Source: Oceanobacillus jordanicus (GTDB taxonomy: Bacteria; Bacillota; Bacilli; Bacillales; Amphibacillaceae). From it: a stretch of 64,000 nucleotides of DNA. The translations under genes were made by a program, and so were the position numbers. This document shows, piece after piece, positions 17,420 to 29,981 of this stretch (position 1 is the stretch's first letter; each line of letters opens with the position of its first letter). The stretch covers positions 18,611 to 82,610 of the forward strand of contig NZ_JAIFZM010000016.1 of NCBI RefSeq assembly GCF_022095695.1, written 5' to 3'. Under the pieces are notes generated by a model, which was not told the origin of the DNA, ran no database searches, and saw only the letters and a program-made list of their open reading frames with translations.

Positions 17420-17581
17420 CACCGTCACCTTCTTGTACATAGATAAACAAATTGTAACATATTCAAAAAACAGTGGCGACCTATGCGCCAAGCACCTATA
17501 ATGTGAAAAGGAACCAGCAAATTGATTCGGCAACGAATGTAATATTATATATTGAACAAAAAAACCAAAAGGCAAACCCTA

Positions 17582-17764
17582 TTAAGGTCTGCCTTTGGTT
17601 TGCATATTCTGTTCGGCCATTTCAATTGCACGTTTCACCATATTACCGGCATCCCTTGCCTTGATACCGCCCCAGCCCTCTTGCTTTACTGTGTCGTAAA
17701 ATCCTAACTCTTTTGCAATTTCTTCTTTCAATTGGTCTGACATCATCCCTCTACGTCTAGCCAT
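17582..17764 (-). CDS. sspF: Minor alpha/beta-type small acid-soluble spore protein SspF
   Basis: 60 residues: [20 protein letters not shown], then [20 protein letters not shown], the alpha/beta-type SASP pattern as in SspF, which binds and protects DNA in the forespore. AAGGGGGTTG precedes the ATG. It lies between ispE and veg, as in B. subtilis. Confidence 0.92.
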   Translation of the reverse strand: MARRRGMMSDQLKEEIAKELGFYDTVKQEGWGGIKARDAGNMVKRAIEMAEQNMQTKGRP

Positions 17765-17928
17765 GAAAGAACAACCCCCTTCTGCATGAGTTTTTACGAC
17801 ATCTATAGTTTATGCCAAAAGGTCAACTCAACACCAAGCAGAAGTATGTAAAAAAGGAAAATAATACGCTGGGTTTTCCTTCCATTACTCGGGTTGCTTG
17901 TAAAAAAATAAAAGCAGTAAACGAATGT

Positions 17929-18198
17929 CTACTGCTCCATGATTGATGCTATTGCTGCTCGTTCTTCTGCAAAACTTAACTCTACTGTCTCTGTTAACAC
18001 GTCCGCATAGCTGTATGAAACACGTTCGAATGCATTTTCTTCTTGGTCCAGCTCCACAATAAAAACTGAAGGATACGTCTCTGCTAGTACTCCGGACCGT
18101 TCAATCGTTTTCCTTCTACCACCGTTGGCTTTAAGCTTTAATCGCTTTCCAACGTGACCTTCAAGACCTTGCTTAATTTCGATTAATGTTTTAGCCAC
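17929..18198 (-). CDS. veg: Veg protein
   Basis: 89 residues from GTG at 18198, with GAGGTGGAG just upstream. [20 protein letters not shown] and [19 protein letters not shown] are the invariant core of the Veg family. Veg is highly transcribed in growing B. subtilis and affects biofilm formation through SinR; its biochemistry is unclear. The longer frame (from 18336) runs through the promoter region and is rejected. Two sigma-A promoters stand upstream. Confidence 0.94.
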   Translation of the reverse strand: MAKTLIEIKQGLEGHVGKRLKLKANGGRRKTIERSGVLAETYPSVFIVELDQEENAFERVSYSYADVLTETVELSFAEERAAIASIMEQ

Positions 18199-18220
18199 TA
18201 TACTCCACCTCACTGTTAAC

Positions 18221-18291
18221 ATCGTAACATAAGCTTGTTTAATAGTCAAATAAAACTTTTTATTATAACAAGATATCATTTTTAATGTCAA
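18221..18291 (-). promoter_or_regulatory. Tandem sigma-A promoters of veg
   Basis: Proximal: TTGACT (18244-18249), 17-bp spacer, TACGAT (18221-18226). Distal: TTGACA (18286-18291), 18-bp spacer, TATAAT (18262-18267). All on the minus strand. Strong constitutive promoters are expected for veg. Confidence 0.75.
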
Positions 18292-18425
18292 CAATTTATT
18301 TTGTCGATTTTCAGTATTATTTGTAAAACTTAACAATTTATGTACTGTTTTTTGAAATATATTACTTTTATAGGTGCATGTCCTACTGCCAAGAGGAGCA
18401 CACTTACCCTTAGGTAAGGAGCTCC

Positions 18426-19292
18426 TTACATTTCATCATCCTCCATATATGGCATACCTGTTCTGAGCAAACCTCTTGTTTCCACACCGCCCATTCCTTT
18501 TTCTCCACTTAAAGTGTTCCGCAAAGCTTCCCATACGCTTACCTTCTCCATAAACGGCGTGTAAGCGATTCTTGCAGCGATATAGACAGGATCTAAGGCA
18601 TGTATGTTAACTCGCCGTGGCGAGCTCGCAAAGTTGGCTCCAGCCCTTATTAAGGATTCAAAGTGTGACTGACATGCGCCAGCAAAGATAACGAGTTGGT
18701 CTAAATTAGGGTTACTTCTCCTCGCCTCTCTTACTGTCTCCACAAAATACTTTGAATGCCTGTAGGCTCGTAGGTCATTTTTTATCCCTTTATTTTTCGA
18801 GAAGGAATCGTGTCCCGTGATCACGAGGATATCAGGCTGTATTTTATCAATGAGCTGCCCGATTTCATGTGGCATGTCTTTTTCATTTAAATGAATACCA
18901 TGCACTTGAAGCCCCATTCGTTGATAAAGCTCAATACATTTCTGTAAATACATTTGATCCCCATCTAAATGAAGCACTTTTGCGGGCAGTTGAAAGATTT
19001 TCGCTTCATATTGGTAGCCATCTGTTGATTGATATTCTCGTTTTTCCTTTAAAAGTTGATAGTCCTGGCGAAACAAACGATAGGAAAACTCCTCTTGCTC
19101 TTTGCCTTTCTTGCGGTGCTTTTCCAGTTCTCTCTCTGCCACAATAGTAAGATCATTGACTGGTGCGTCTGCCTCGAGTCGGATATCTTCGCCGAACAAA
19201 GCCGCCACCCCTTTTTCCACCTTGTCGACCCGAAAGAGAAGATCATGGTTATATGACTTTCTTGTTACTAGTCCGCCTTTCCTTAAATCCAT
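18426..19292 (-). CDS. yabG: Sporulation-specific protease YabG
   Basis: 288 residues. N-terminal [20 protein letters not shown] resembles an SH3-like/YabG start, and the C-terminal part holds [53 protein letters not shown] and [20 protein letters not shown], features of the U57 peptidase family. YabG is a mother-cell protease that processes spore coat proteins and SASP-like substrates. ATG at 19292 chosen; a GTG three codons upstream is a possible alternative. Neighbours veg and ksgA as in B. subtilis. Confidence 0.92.
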   Translation of the reverse strand: MDLRKGGLVTRKSYNHDLLFRVDKVEKGVAALFGEDIRLEADAPVNDLTIVAERELEKHRKKGKEQEEFSYRLFRQDYQLLKEKREYQSTDGYQYEAKIFQLPAKVLHLDGDQMYLQKCIELYQRMGLQVHGIHLNEKDMPHEIGQLIDKIQPDILVITGHDSFSKNKGIKNDLRAYRHSKYFVETVREARRSNPNLDQLVIFAGACQSHFESLIRAGANFASSPRRVNIHALDPVYIAARIAYTPFMEKVSVWEALRNTLSGEKGMGGVETRGLLRTGMPYMEDDEM

Positions 19293-19525
19293 TTCCTTCA
19301 CAGCCTTCCGTTATCCAAAGCATTGCTTCTATAGCCTATGAAGCAATACCGAGAACCGTGCGGAGGCAAAGTGGGCTAACGGGCAATGTGTTACACTGGA
19401 ACAAAAAGGAAAGACGGCAAATACACGTTAAAAAGGGTTAACTTGGTTTGTATTCTTAGCACACCACTCTAGGCACTGAATTAGTTTAATTATCGAGCGA
19501 TGATCATTTATAAGGGGGGCTTTCT

Positions 19526-19753
19526 TTGCTAACAGTATTCCGTTTCATTTTTGCGACTGTAGCTATATTATTTGCAGTTTATGGGTTAATTACGGGGGAT
19601 TTTAAATTTCAGCCTTACATGGTGTTCTTTCTAGGTTTAATGATGTTGGTAATGGGATTAGAAGAATTCAAGAATGAACGAAAATCATATGGTGTGTTAC
19701 TCGTTATTATTTTTTTATTATTACTATTTGTTTCAGTAAAAGGGTACTATTAA
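19526..19753 (+). CDS. Small membrane protein, DUF3953-like
   Basis: 75 residues from TTG at 19526, 7 nt after AAGGGGGGC. Three hydrophobic segments (FRFIFATVAILFAVYGLIT; YMVFFLGLMMLVMGLEEF; YGVLLVIIFLLLLFVSV) separated by a charged loop (EEFKNERKS). The FQPYMVFFLGLMMLVMGLEEF core recalls DUF3953 proteins of Bacillaceae. Function unknown. It is on the plus strand, convergent with rsmA, and is not part of this neighbourhood in B. subtilis. Confidence 0.7.
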   Translation: MLTVFRFIFATVAILFAVYGLITGDFKFQPYMVFFLGLMMLVMGLEEFKNERKSYGVLLVIIFLLLLFVSVKGYY

Positions 19754-19840
19754 TTTAAGGTTTTCACATTAGAGGGGATAAGGAGTATGTAGCTTCTTAC
19801 TAAAAATTGTCGTCCCTTGTTTTAATGCATTAACTATAAC

Positions 19841-19872
19841 AAAGGGCTGAGACATAACGTCTCAGCCCTCTA
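19841..19872. terminator. Hairpin terminator between the DUF3953 gene and a repeat
   Basis: AGGGCTGAGAC (19843-19853) pairs perfectly with GTCTCAGCCCT (19859-19869). T-runs on either side are short, so direction is uncertain. Confidence 0.55.
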
Positions 19873-19914
19873 TTAAGACAAGCAAAAATAAATATGAAAA
19901 AAGACTGCTCAATT

Positions 19915-20158
19915 ACCGCTACTGAAAATACTCCACTTTCCGTGGGCACGGCCTTAGTCTCGGGCCAACAGGATGTTGGTCACGAAGGCGTTGCCACAGG
20001 ACGTGGCGCCCTTAGCCTTTGTTCCTTTACCTACCTTACGGGGCCTTCGGACTCGTGCTGTTTCCACTGGACAAGTAAGGCTTCGTCAGCGATTCATCGC
20101 ACGCAGAAAATGCGAATGCATTTTCAAGGAGTTTCCGCATTTTCCTTCGCTAAATTGT
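19915..20158 (+). repeat. GC-rich interspersed element, family 5 (single copy here)
   Basis: A 240-bp GC-rich block in an otherwise AT-rich gap, with internal CCAACAGGATGTTGG and GCCACAGGACGTGGC hairpins and an end of type GAAAATGCGAATGCATTTTC. It resembles palindromic interspersed sequences common between genes of Bacillaceae. The frames across it have no protein-like character. No second copy is present in this window. Confidence 0.5.
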
Positions 20159-20304
20159 AATTAGATACAAAGAGATTAGGGACTATCCGAATTTATTTGG
20201 ATTTTTTACAATAATTCGTTTGAGCATCCGACTTTTTGTTTAATTCTCTTTTCTCTCACCCTATGTTTAAATTTACCTCACCTAACTTCAAGGTGTGTCT
20301 TTCT

Positions 20305-21742
<1,438 letters not shown>

Positions 21743-21788
21743 TATATTCCTCTTTCTTCTAACAGTATCTCTTCACGGAATAGAGGTA

Positions 21789-21915
21789 AAGCGCCATCTC
21801 CGCTCCGGACAGTCGCTTTCCGCGGGCGGCTGGTGAGCCACCGTGTGCTCTGCACTCCGGGGTCTCACCTATGCCTTTTCTCCCGCAGGAGTCGACGGTC
21901 CTCCGCTTCAACTAA
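21789..21915 (-). repeat. GC-rich interspersed element, family 3 (single copy here)
   Basis: Minus-strand reading GAAGCGGAGGACCGTCGACTC ... GGAGTGCAGAGCACACGG ... CCCGCGGAAAGCGACTGTCC matches, from memory, a widespread Bacillaceae intergenic repeat (CTCCTGCGGGA ... CCGCGGAAAGCGA type) that folds into a branched GC-rich structure. It fills the gap upstream of rnmV. Confidence 0.6.
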
Positions 21916-22057
21916 TGTAATATCAGGCTAGAATGACGCAATCCTAGAAAGGATTTACTCCTTTCTATTCTGCCATATCCATTCCATTTTGCTTCATTTG
22001 GTAGGGTTTACTGCCAGTTCAGGCAGGATATGCTTTTAATTATCGCTCTATATAAAT

Positions 22058-22092
22058 AATGCTCTTACCACTATACCATGGTAAGAGCATAA
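22058..22092 (-). terminator. Terminator of the yabE-like gene
   Basis: ATGCTCTTACCA / TGGTAAGAGCAT, a 12-bp stem with a short loop, immediately after the stop codon of the G5/3D protein; downstream minus-strand bases are TATTTATATAG. Confidence 0.6.
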
Positions 22093-22095
22093 ATA

Positions 22096-23352
22096 TTAAT
22101 CAAGAACTTTTACTGTTACTGTTTTTCTTCCCCAGCTATATGCTGCGCTTTTGCTTGGAACGTGGACATCAATCCGATTTCCGACGATGTGGCCACCTGT
22201 GTCGCCTGCTATGGCTTCTCCATAACCTTCAACCCAAACCCTCGTGCCTAATGGAATGACGCTTGGATCTACAGCAATTACTTTCATGTTCGGATTTGCA
22301 TTTAGGTCAATTCCAGTAGATGTATGGCCAGAACAACCACTACATCCTGCTGTATACGCGCTTGCAGTCATTGTGAACACTTTGCCATTAGAGCTTGGTT
22401 TCTTGCTCTCTTTCGGCTCCTCTTTAGCTAAGGTAACTAGGTTGCCTTCGCTCTTTGATTCCTGCTTTTTCGCTACTTGTGGCTGTTGCTCTTTTGTACC
22501 GATCGCAACAACACGATTTTTGGATTCTTTCGTTACTTCTTCACTGAGTAACGCGCGACTTGCTTCTTTTCCGTTCTCTTTGACAATCTCGTATACCTTT
22601 TTAATCGTTCCTTCTTCACCTTCAGAAACAACACGCTCCTCCCCTTTTGGGAGGCTGCTATCCTCTTGTTTCTCCGTATCAAAGGCAACCGTCTCATTTA
22701 CTTCTTCTTTATCTTTTTCAACACGAACGATGGATATGGAAGTTTCTGCAGAAAGCGCTTCGTCTAGCTTTGGTTCAATTCGATCATCGCTTTCTGGATC
22801 GAATGCAATGCCAGCTTCATTAAGCAAATCTTTTACATTTCCGCCAGTAGTCCATTCTTTTACTTCTTTCTCGCCGTCATGAATAGTAACTTGGTATGCT
22901 TGCGTTACGTCAATATGTAGTCCATCTTCTAATGCTGTCTGCGAATCATGTGATACATCATCACGATCGGCAAAGGAGAGATCGTTCTCCTCTAAAAATT
23001 CATCTATTGTGTCCGCAGTTGTATAATACTCCTGCTCTGCTCCATCTATTGTAACGATTATCTGTTTAGCTGTTTTGTAGTTGATTTCCATACCGTTTTC
23101 AATAGCCGTATCTGTTTTATGTGACAACAGATCATGTTCCCCAACGGTAATCCCTGTCTCTTCTAACAGTTGGTCAATCGTTGTTGCATGTGTTCTCACT
23201 TTCTGTTTTTCCCCATTATCATTTAGTACAACTTCTGCCTTTGTGGCATCAAATAGCACTAAACCTGAAAATACTACAAGTGCTAAAACACCAATGCTTG
23301 AAATAACCAGCTTCATTTTCGATGCCGGCATTAGCTTTGAAATAATTCGCAT
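22096..23352 (-). CDS. yabE: G5 and 3D domain cell-wall protein (YabE/Rpf-like)
   Basis: 418 residues from ATG at 23352 (GAGAGGGGGCAG upstream). Order: N-terminal membrane anchor (about 14-34), three DUF348 ubiquitin-like repeats (40-80, 96-140, 152-200; each with TIDQLLEE/TIDEFLEE/NVKDLLNEAG), a G5 domain (205-285), a charged linker, and a C-terminal 3D domain (345-418) with TMTASAYTAG, IAVDPSVIPLGTRVWVEGYG and GNRIDVHV carrying the conserved Asp residues. Such proteins are surface lytic or resuscitation-promoting factor-like enzymes. Upstream of rnmV, as in B. subtilis. Confidence 0.9.
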   Translation of the reverse strand: MRIISKLMPASKMKLVISSIGVLALVVFSGLVLFDATKAEVVLNDNGEKQKVRTHATTIDQLLEETGITVGEHDLLSHKTDTAIENGMEINYKTAKQIIVTIDGAEQEYYTTADTIDEFLEENDLSFADRDDVSHDSQTALEDGLHIDVTQAYQVTIHDGEKEVKEWTTGGNVKDLLNEAGIAFDPESDDRIEPKLDEALSAETSISIVRVEKDKEEVNETVAFDTEKQEDSSLPKGEERVVSEGEEGTIKKVYEIVKENGKEASRALLSEEVTKESKNRVVAIGTKEQQPQVAKKQESKSEGNLVTLAKEEPKESKKPSSNGKVFTMTASAYTAGCSGCSGHTSTGIDLNANPNMKVIAVDPSVIPLGTRVWVEGYGEAIAGDTGGHIVGNRIDVHVPSKSAAYSWGRKTVTVKVLD

Positions 23353-23531
23353 GCTTCTGCCCCCTCTCAATGCATTTTTGATTATAGATACAGTTATATG
23401 CAAAGTCAAAGTAAATCCGATTACGGTTAAGTTACAATTAGATTACAACTATATCTGGCATGGGATGTACGAAGCTTACAAGCAGCCACAAACCTTGGTA
23501 TATAAGAGATTATCCTGTTTATCCTTTTCAT

Positions 23532-23562
23532 AAAAAAAAGCCTGGCTCTTGTGGCCAGGCTC
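23532..23562 (-). terminator. Terminator of tatD
   Basis: AGCCTGGC (23539-23546) / GCCAGGCT (23554-23561); on the minus strand it is followed by eight T. Confidence 0.88.
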
Positions 23563-23622
23563 TCTTGATAATTCCATACTTTTCCTATATTTTAACATAT
23601 TATGTTATTTGTTTTACAACCC

Positions 23623-24393
23623 TCATAATTCGAGTTTGAAGAGAGAAAAGGCATTTTGTGTCGTAAGTTTACTAAGTTCCTCTAAACTTACTCCTCTTAA
23701 ATCTGCAATTTCCTCTGCAACCAATTTTACATAGGCAGGCTCATTTCGCTTTCCCCGGTTCGGGTGTGGAGCAAGAAATGGGGCATCTGTTTCCACAAGT
23801 AATCTATCCCCTGGCACCTGTACTGCCACTTCCTTGGGAAGGGGGGCATTTTTGAATGTTACAGGACCTCCAAGCGAGATATAAAAATTCATATCTAAGC
23901 ATGCTTGGACATATTCCACTGAATCGTTGTAACAGTGCATAATACCGCCAACGGCTTGAGCATCTTCTTCCTGTAATATCTCAATAATATCCTCCGTGGC
24001 TTCCCTGTTATGAATGATAATGGGCAGCTGTACTTTTTTCGCGAGTTGGATTTGTTTACGGAATACTTCTTTCTGAATGTCCTTAGGAGACTTGTCCCAG
24101 TGATAGTCCAAGCCCATTTCGCCAATAGCGACAACTTTGGGATGTGCAGATAATTCCTCAATCCATTTTAAATGGTCCTCCGTCATGTCAATGGCGTCAA
24201 CGGGGTGCCAGCCTACCGCTGCATAAATCGTGTCATATTGTTCAGCGATTTCGATTGCAAGCGGGATTGTTTCACTGTCAAACCCGACTACAACCATGTA
24301 TTTTACTCCGGCATCAAAAGCTCGTTGGATCGTTTCTTCACGGTCCTCCATAAATTGTCGGGCATTTAAATGGACATGTGTATCAAACAACAA
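23623..24393 (-). CDS. tatD: TatD-family metal-dependent hydrolase YabD
   Basis: 256 residues. Metal ligands appear in FDTHVHLNA, GEMGLDYHW, IIHNREA, MHCYND and ETDAPFLAPHP. The family has DNase activity, possibly in repair or nucleic-acid turnover. Start choice: AAGGAGG abuts the ATG at 24402 with no spacer, whereas TTG at 24393 lies 9 nt downstream and gives the MLFDTH start of the B. subtilis protein; the ATG remains an alternative. Located between metS and the yabE-like gene. Confidence 0.92.
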   Translation of the reverse strand: MLFDTHVHLNARQFMEDREETIQRAFDAGVKYMVVVGFDSETIPLAIEIAEQYDTIYAAVGWHPVDAIDMTEDHLKWIEELSAHPKVVAIGEMGLDYHWDKSPKDIQKEVFRKQIQLAKKVQLPIIIHNREATEDIIEILQEEDAQAVGGIMHCYNDSVEYVQACLDMNFYISLGGPVTFKNAPLPKEVAVQVPGDRLLVETDAPFLAPHPNRGKRNEPAYVKLVAEEIADLRGVSLEELSKLTTQNAFSLFKLEL

Positions 24394-24463
24394 TTCTTTC
24401 ATCCTCCTTAACAACGTAACAGTTTTCTGGCATTGCTATCGTATTAGCTATGCTACGATAACA

Positions 24464-24500
24464 GAAAAGGCCACCTCCCAATAACGGGACCTGACCTTTC
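24464..24500 (-). terminator. Terminator of metS
   Basis: AAGGCCACCTCCC / CGGGACCTGACCTT imperfect stem; the minus strand continues GGCCTTTTCTGTT. Confidence 0.6.
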
Positions 24501-24512
24501 CTCTTTTGTTTA

Positions 24513-26501
<1,989 letters not shown>

Positions 26502-26591
26502 CTATTATTAAACTATTCCTATTGTAGCTTTTCTTACGTATTTTGCCAAACCCCTTGCAAGATTCAGTATAGCCATGTTCTCAATTCTTCA

Positions 26592-26717
26592 TTAAAAAAC
26601 TAGCATTCGCTCGTCTTTTACCAAATGTGTATGTATTTCTTATACTTGGTACTTCAAAATTTTAACTATATCGTAAATGCTCCCTGGCTAAAATTTTACA
26701 TTCCGAACGTGTAAAAA
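26592..26717 (+). repeat. Interspersed repeat family 2, copy a
   Basis: Shares with copies at 29848, 38580 and 57468 the order: AAAACT(A/C)GCATT(C/T)GCTCG, CAAATG(T/C)G, TATACTTGG, AAAATTTTAACT, a TGC(T)TCC motif, AAATTTTA and a closing CGTGTAA. It lies between the metS start and the abrB promoter. Confidence 0.75.
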
Positions 26718-26886
26718 AGTTTATTTTGTCGAATTATGTCGAATAATTTTAAGTTGATTTTCCTTCGGTACATGGAGTCACTTGCTTATTAGGTTAAGGC
26801 AAAGTAGTTGACGACTTTGCCTAATGGCTAGTTTATAGGCGGTTTATCAAATTTTCCCACTAATTTTATTTTTAGGTAAATATATA

Positions 26887-26915
26887 TTGACAGGCGTGAA
26901 AATCGTTGGTATTCT
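26887..26915 (+). promoter_or_regulatory. Sigma-A promoter of abrB
   Basis: TTGACA (26887-26892), 17-bp spacer, TATTCT (26910-26915), about 110 bp before the abrB ATG. An AT-rich leader follows, in which Spo0A or AbrB sites could lie; none was assigned with certainty. Confidence 0.7.
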
Positions 26916-27025
26916 ATTGCTTAGAAACATGTCGAAATATGGCGATTTATTTTACGGAAAGTTTGTTCAACACAATACATCCCATTGTGATTGAAGATAC
27001 TTTCCAACCTATGAGGGGGAGAAAA

Positions 27026-27304
27026 ATGAAGTCTACTGGAATTGTACGTAAAGTCGATGAGCTTGGTCGTGTTGTAATCCCTATTGAACTCCGTCGCACA
27101 CTTGATATTCATGAAAAAGATGCAATGGAGATCTACGTGGACAACGATAAAATTGTCCTTAAAAAGTATAAACCAAACATGACTTGTCACCTAACTGGGG
27201 AAGTATCGGATGACAACCTTTCTTTAGCTAACGGAAAACTAGTTCTAAGCCAAGAAGGCGCTAAAGAACTTGTGAACGAAATACAATCACGTTTTAATAA
27301 GTAA
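27026..27304 (+). CDS. abrB: Transition-state regulator AbrB
   Basis: 92 residues from ATG at 27026 (GAGGGGGAG upstream; the longer frame from 26906 covers the leader). MKSTGIVRKVDELGRVVIPI and ELRRTLDIHEKDAMEIYVD form the swapped-hairpin DNA-binding domain; the C-terminal half mediates multimerisation. It represses stationary-phase genes. Divergent from metS, as in B. subtilis. Confidence 0.95.
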   Translation: MKSTGIVRKVDELGRVVIPIELRRTLDIHEKDAMEIYVDNDKIVLKKYKPNMTCHLTGEVSDDNLSLANGKLVLSQEGAKELVNEIQSRFNK

Positions 27305-27348
27305 TCGCTTCTTTAAGAAGTGTTATAAAGCTTGGTAATTATAAGTTT

Positions 27349-27391
27349 AAAAAAGGGCTGACGCTTGCATATGCACGTCAGCCCTTTTTCC
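27349..27391 (+). terminator. Terminator of abrB
   Basis: AAAAGGGCTGACG / CGTCAGCCCTTTTT with a short AT loop, followed by CCTTG. Confidence 0.88.
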
Positions 27392-27415
27392 TTGTATTGC
27401 TTTCCGGTATTCTTG

Positions 27416-27889
27416 TCTAGCTCCAAGCGCCAAAAACTAGGTGACTTCGCACATCGCCCTACAATAAAGAATACTTGCCGACTGGTTTTAACCAGAGGCT
27501 TAGTCGCACTTATACCCGGAGGGTGAAAGTCATCATTGATTCATCACATAAAGGTAGGTCGACTAAAATCGGCCTTGCCGGCCAACGCCGACACACCCCT
27601 TTTGAAGGGGCGTGATTCCTTTATCTTGGTTGATTCACTCCAGTCCCTACGTGGGCCCGGAGGATCCGGGTCATGCCGACGTTGATCCAGGACGGAGCGT
27701 TTTTAGTCGGCGTTCCCTAGTAGAAGCTTTCCACTTTTCTCTTATCTAGCTCCAAGCGCCAAAAACTAGGTGACTTCGCACATCGCCCTACAATAAGTCA
27801 TCATCGATTCGTTTCCTCATCGTGATTCCTTTATCTTGGTTGATTCACTCCAGTCCCTACGTTTTTAAACAGGCGCTTTCCGCTTTTCT
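27416..27889 (+). repeat. Interspersed repeat family 1, copy C (long composite)
   Basis: A 52-bp segment (27416-27467, GCTCCAAGCGCCAAAAACTA) recurs exactly at 27745-27796. The first is followed by the long-form module with TTAACCAGAGGCTTAGTCGC, GTCATCATTGATTC, GGTCGACT and CGGCCTTGCCGGCC, then by a GGGCCCGGAGGATCCGGG ... AGTCGGCGTTCC module; the second by the short form. A 38-bp tract ending CACTCCAGTCCCTACGT also occurs twice. It fills the whole gap between abrB and rsmI. Confidence 0.85.
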
Positions 27890-27890
27890 C

Positions 27891-28763
27891 TTAATCAATG
27901 TGATAGGTCTGATAAACGTCGCGCTTTGGCATCTGCCTTTCCGAAGCTACCTTTTTTATCGCCTCTTTACTCGGAAAATTTTCTTCTTCTATATAATAGG
28001 TGACATGATCTCGTACTGGAAGATGGCTCCACCATAGTACAGTGTTTTCCTCTATATCACTACTACTACCTTCCACCACAATACAGCATTCTCCCTTTAG
28101 CTGATTTTCAGATACATATGTCAGCAATTCTTCTGTTGTACCACGACTATATTCTTCGAAACGCTTTGTCAGTTCTCTGGCAATCACAGCTTGCCTTTGC
28201 CCCAACTGGTCTCGCAATGCTTTTAAGGTGTCCTTCAGTCTATGAGGAGATTCGTAAAACAGCAAGGTGTCTTGTAGACCCTTTAACCGCTCAAGCTCTG
28301 CTTCCTTATCCTTCTTTTTCCTTGGCAGAAAGCCGTAAAAATGAAACGTTTTGGCAGATAGGCCCGAACCTACTAGCGCACAAAGCGCTGCATTGGCACC
28401 AGGAAGGACGACAACTGGTAGGTCGTTTTCAATGGCGGCCTGTACGAGCTCATAGCCAGGGTCGGAAATGGCCGGCATTCCAGCATCACTTACTACCGCA
28501 ATGGATTCCCCATCAATCATTCTTGGAAGGAGTTGCTCCTCCCGTCCCAGCTTATTATGTTCATGATAACTAATCAATGGTGTATTTATTTCAAAATGGT
28601 TCATTAGCTTTTTCGTGTTTCTCGTATCTTCTGCTGCTATCACAGCAACCTCTTTTAATGTTCTAAGTGCGCGAAATGTGATATCTTCCAGGTTACCGAT
28701 TGGGGTAGGTACCACGTAAAGCGTTCCGCCCGATCCATCTTCATAGCTCTTTTGTACTTTCAC
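27891..28763 (-). CDS. rsmI: 16S rRNA (cytidine1402-2'-O)-methyltransferase RsmI
   Basis: 290 residues from GTG at 28763 (GAAGGGGTGC upstream). Tetrapyrrole methylase-type fold: LYVVPTPIGNLEDITFRA, AAEDTRNTKKL, SDAGMPAISDPGYELV, PGANAALCALVGSGL. It methylates C1402 of 16S rRNA. The start overlaps yazA by 23 nt. The stop lies immediately after a family-1 repeat, so no clean terminator is evident. Confidence 0.95.
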   Translation of the reverse strand: MKVQKSYEDGSGGTLYVVPTPIGNLEDITFRALRTLKEVAVIAAEDTRNTKKLMNHFEINTPLISYHEHNKLGREEQLLPRMIDGESIAVVSDAGMPAISDPGYELVQAAIENDLPVVVLPGANAALCALVGSGLSAKTFHFYGFLPRKKKDKEAELERLKGLQDTLLFYESPHRLKDTLKALRDQLGQRQAVIARELTKRFEEYSRGTTEELLTYVSENQLKGECCIVVEGSSSDIEENTVLWWSHLPVRDHVTYYIEEENFPSKEAIKKVASERQMPKRDVYQTYHID

Positions 28764-29034
28764 CTTGCACCCCTTCTTTCATCCTGTCCCGTATTAAGAC
28801 ATCCTTTTCCTTACGGGGCAGTTGTTTTATCCGATACTCTCGTTGCATTGCCTGTTCCTTTGTTGGAAAGCGTTCCATATAAACGACTTCAAGCGGCCCT
28901 CTGCCACGGGTGTACTTAGCACCCTTGCCTTCTCGATGCATTTGAAGACGTTTTGTTAGATTGTTAGTATACCCTGTGTACAAGGAACCATCTTTACATT
29001 TTAGTATATAAACCGTGTGCTTGGCATCATCCAT
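28741..29034 (-). CDS. yazA: GIY-YIG domain protein YazA
   Basis: 97 residues. [20 protein letters not shown] contains the (G/V)-IY/YIG-like pair, followed by [17 protein letters not shown] and [13 protein letters not shown], typical of the UPF0213/YazA group of putative nucleases. ATG at 29034 follows GGAGATTATTT and overlaps yabB; the longer frame (29076) is rejected. Cellular role unknown. Confidence 0.9.
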   Translation of the reverse strand: MDDAKHTVYILKCKDGSLYTGYTNNLTKRLQMHREGKGAKYTRGRGPLEVVYMERFPTKEQAMQREYRIKQLPRKEKDVLIRDRMKEGVQGESTKEL

Positions 29035-29767
29035 AAATAATCTCCGCCGCTTCTTCCGTATACATACCGTCTTCATTATATATATACAAGGGTGGTAGAA
29101 ATTTTAAGCCTGGCTTCCCATCCCGCGTTCCTTCTACAAGCAGCATGTTCGCTTCCTTACCGTTTTTAGGATAAACCAATTGTATCCGTTTCGGCTCCAG
29201 TCTATACTTCCGGAATAATTCAATAATGTCGACAAGCCTGTCCGGACGGTGAACCATGGCCACTTTACCGCCTGGGCGAACGTATAGCTTACATGCTTTG
29301 ACAACATCTTCTAACGTACAATAGACCTCATGCCTAGCAATTGTGAGGTATTCATTATGGTTATGTTCATTTTTAGAGGGGGTTTTAAAATAAGGTGGAT
29401 TACATGTCACAACATCAAAACTGCTCTGTTGCAAAGTTGGTCCTACATCCTTTAAATCAGCATGAAGCACCTCTAACTTTTCACCCAGTTCGTTCAGCTC
29501 AATATTTCGTTGTGCCATTTGGAAAATGCGTTCTTGTATCTCTACCCCTGTAATTTTTGCCTGTGACCTTCTGGATAAAAGCAGAGGAATTACCCCATTT
29601 CCTGTGCATAAATCCAAAATTGCTCCTCGTTTAATGGGAACATAGGCAAATTGTGCAAGTAGTACGGCATCAAGAGAGAAGGAAAATGCTGTTGGGCTCT
29701 GGATAATTTTCATACTCTCATCTGCCAGTAAATAATCGATTCGTTCATCATCAAATAACGCTACCAT
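29027..29767 (-). CDS. yabB: tRNA1(Val) (adenine37-N6)-methyltransferase-like YabB
   Basis: 246 residues. Rossmann-fold methyltransferase with [16 protein letters not shown] (SAM loop) and [11 protein letters not shown] (the NPPY catalytic motif of N6-adenine methyltransferases), close to TrmN6. Probably modifies A37 of tRNA-Val. Upstream of yazA with overlapping ends. Confidence 0.9.
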   Translation of the reverse strand: MVALFDDERIDYLLADESMKIIQSPTAFSFSLDAVLLAQFAYVPIKRGAILDLCTGNGVIPLLLSRRSQAKITGVEIQERIFQMAQRNIELNELGEKLEVLHADLKDVGPTLQQSSFDVVTCNPPYFKTPSKNEHNHNEYLTIARHEVYCTLEDVVKACKLYVRPGGKVAMVHRPDRLVDIIELFRKYRLEPKRIQLVYPKNGKEANMLLVEGTRDGKPGLKFLPPLYIYNEDGMYTEEAAEIIYG

Positions 29768-29847
29768 TGTCTTACCCTTTCTATGTAAAAAATCCCGCAG
29801 GAGTCTTCGTGTATTTTCTACGCTAAGTTAAAATATTACTAAAAAGC

Positions 29848-29945
29848 AGGAATGTTAAGTGTTTCTTATACTTGGAACTTTAAAATTTCACAGCGTCGAC
29901 TATGCTTCCTTTGCTCAAATTTTATCCTTTCCTAACTTGTAAGAA
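29848..29945 (+). repeat. Interspersed repeat family 2, copy b (5'-shortened)
   Basis: TTCTTATACTTGGAACTTTAAAATTTCA, GCGTCGACTATGCTTCC and TTTATCCTTTCCTAACTTGTAA correspond to the right two thirds of the 57468 copy. It lies between yabB and the yabA terminator. Confidence 0.7.
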
Positions 29946-29975
29946 AGGCTGCCCCGTGATTGGGACAGCCGCTCT
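29942..29975 (-). terminator. Terminator of yabA
   Basis: GGCTGCCCC / GGGACAGCC imperfect stem; on the minus strand followed by TTTCTTAC. A family-2 repeat begins directly beyond it. Confidence 0.6.
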
Positions 29976-29981
29976 TGTGTG

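Noticed and set aside
19894..20164. Two overlapping plus-strand frames of 63-88 codons
   Set aside because: Both run through the GC-rich hairpin block, in different frames, with no ribosome binding site.
22244..22882. 212-codon plus-strand frame opposite the G5/3D protein
   Set aside because: Ser/Thr/Phe-rich shadow of the Glu/Lys-rich coding strand; no start site context.
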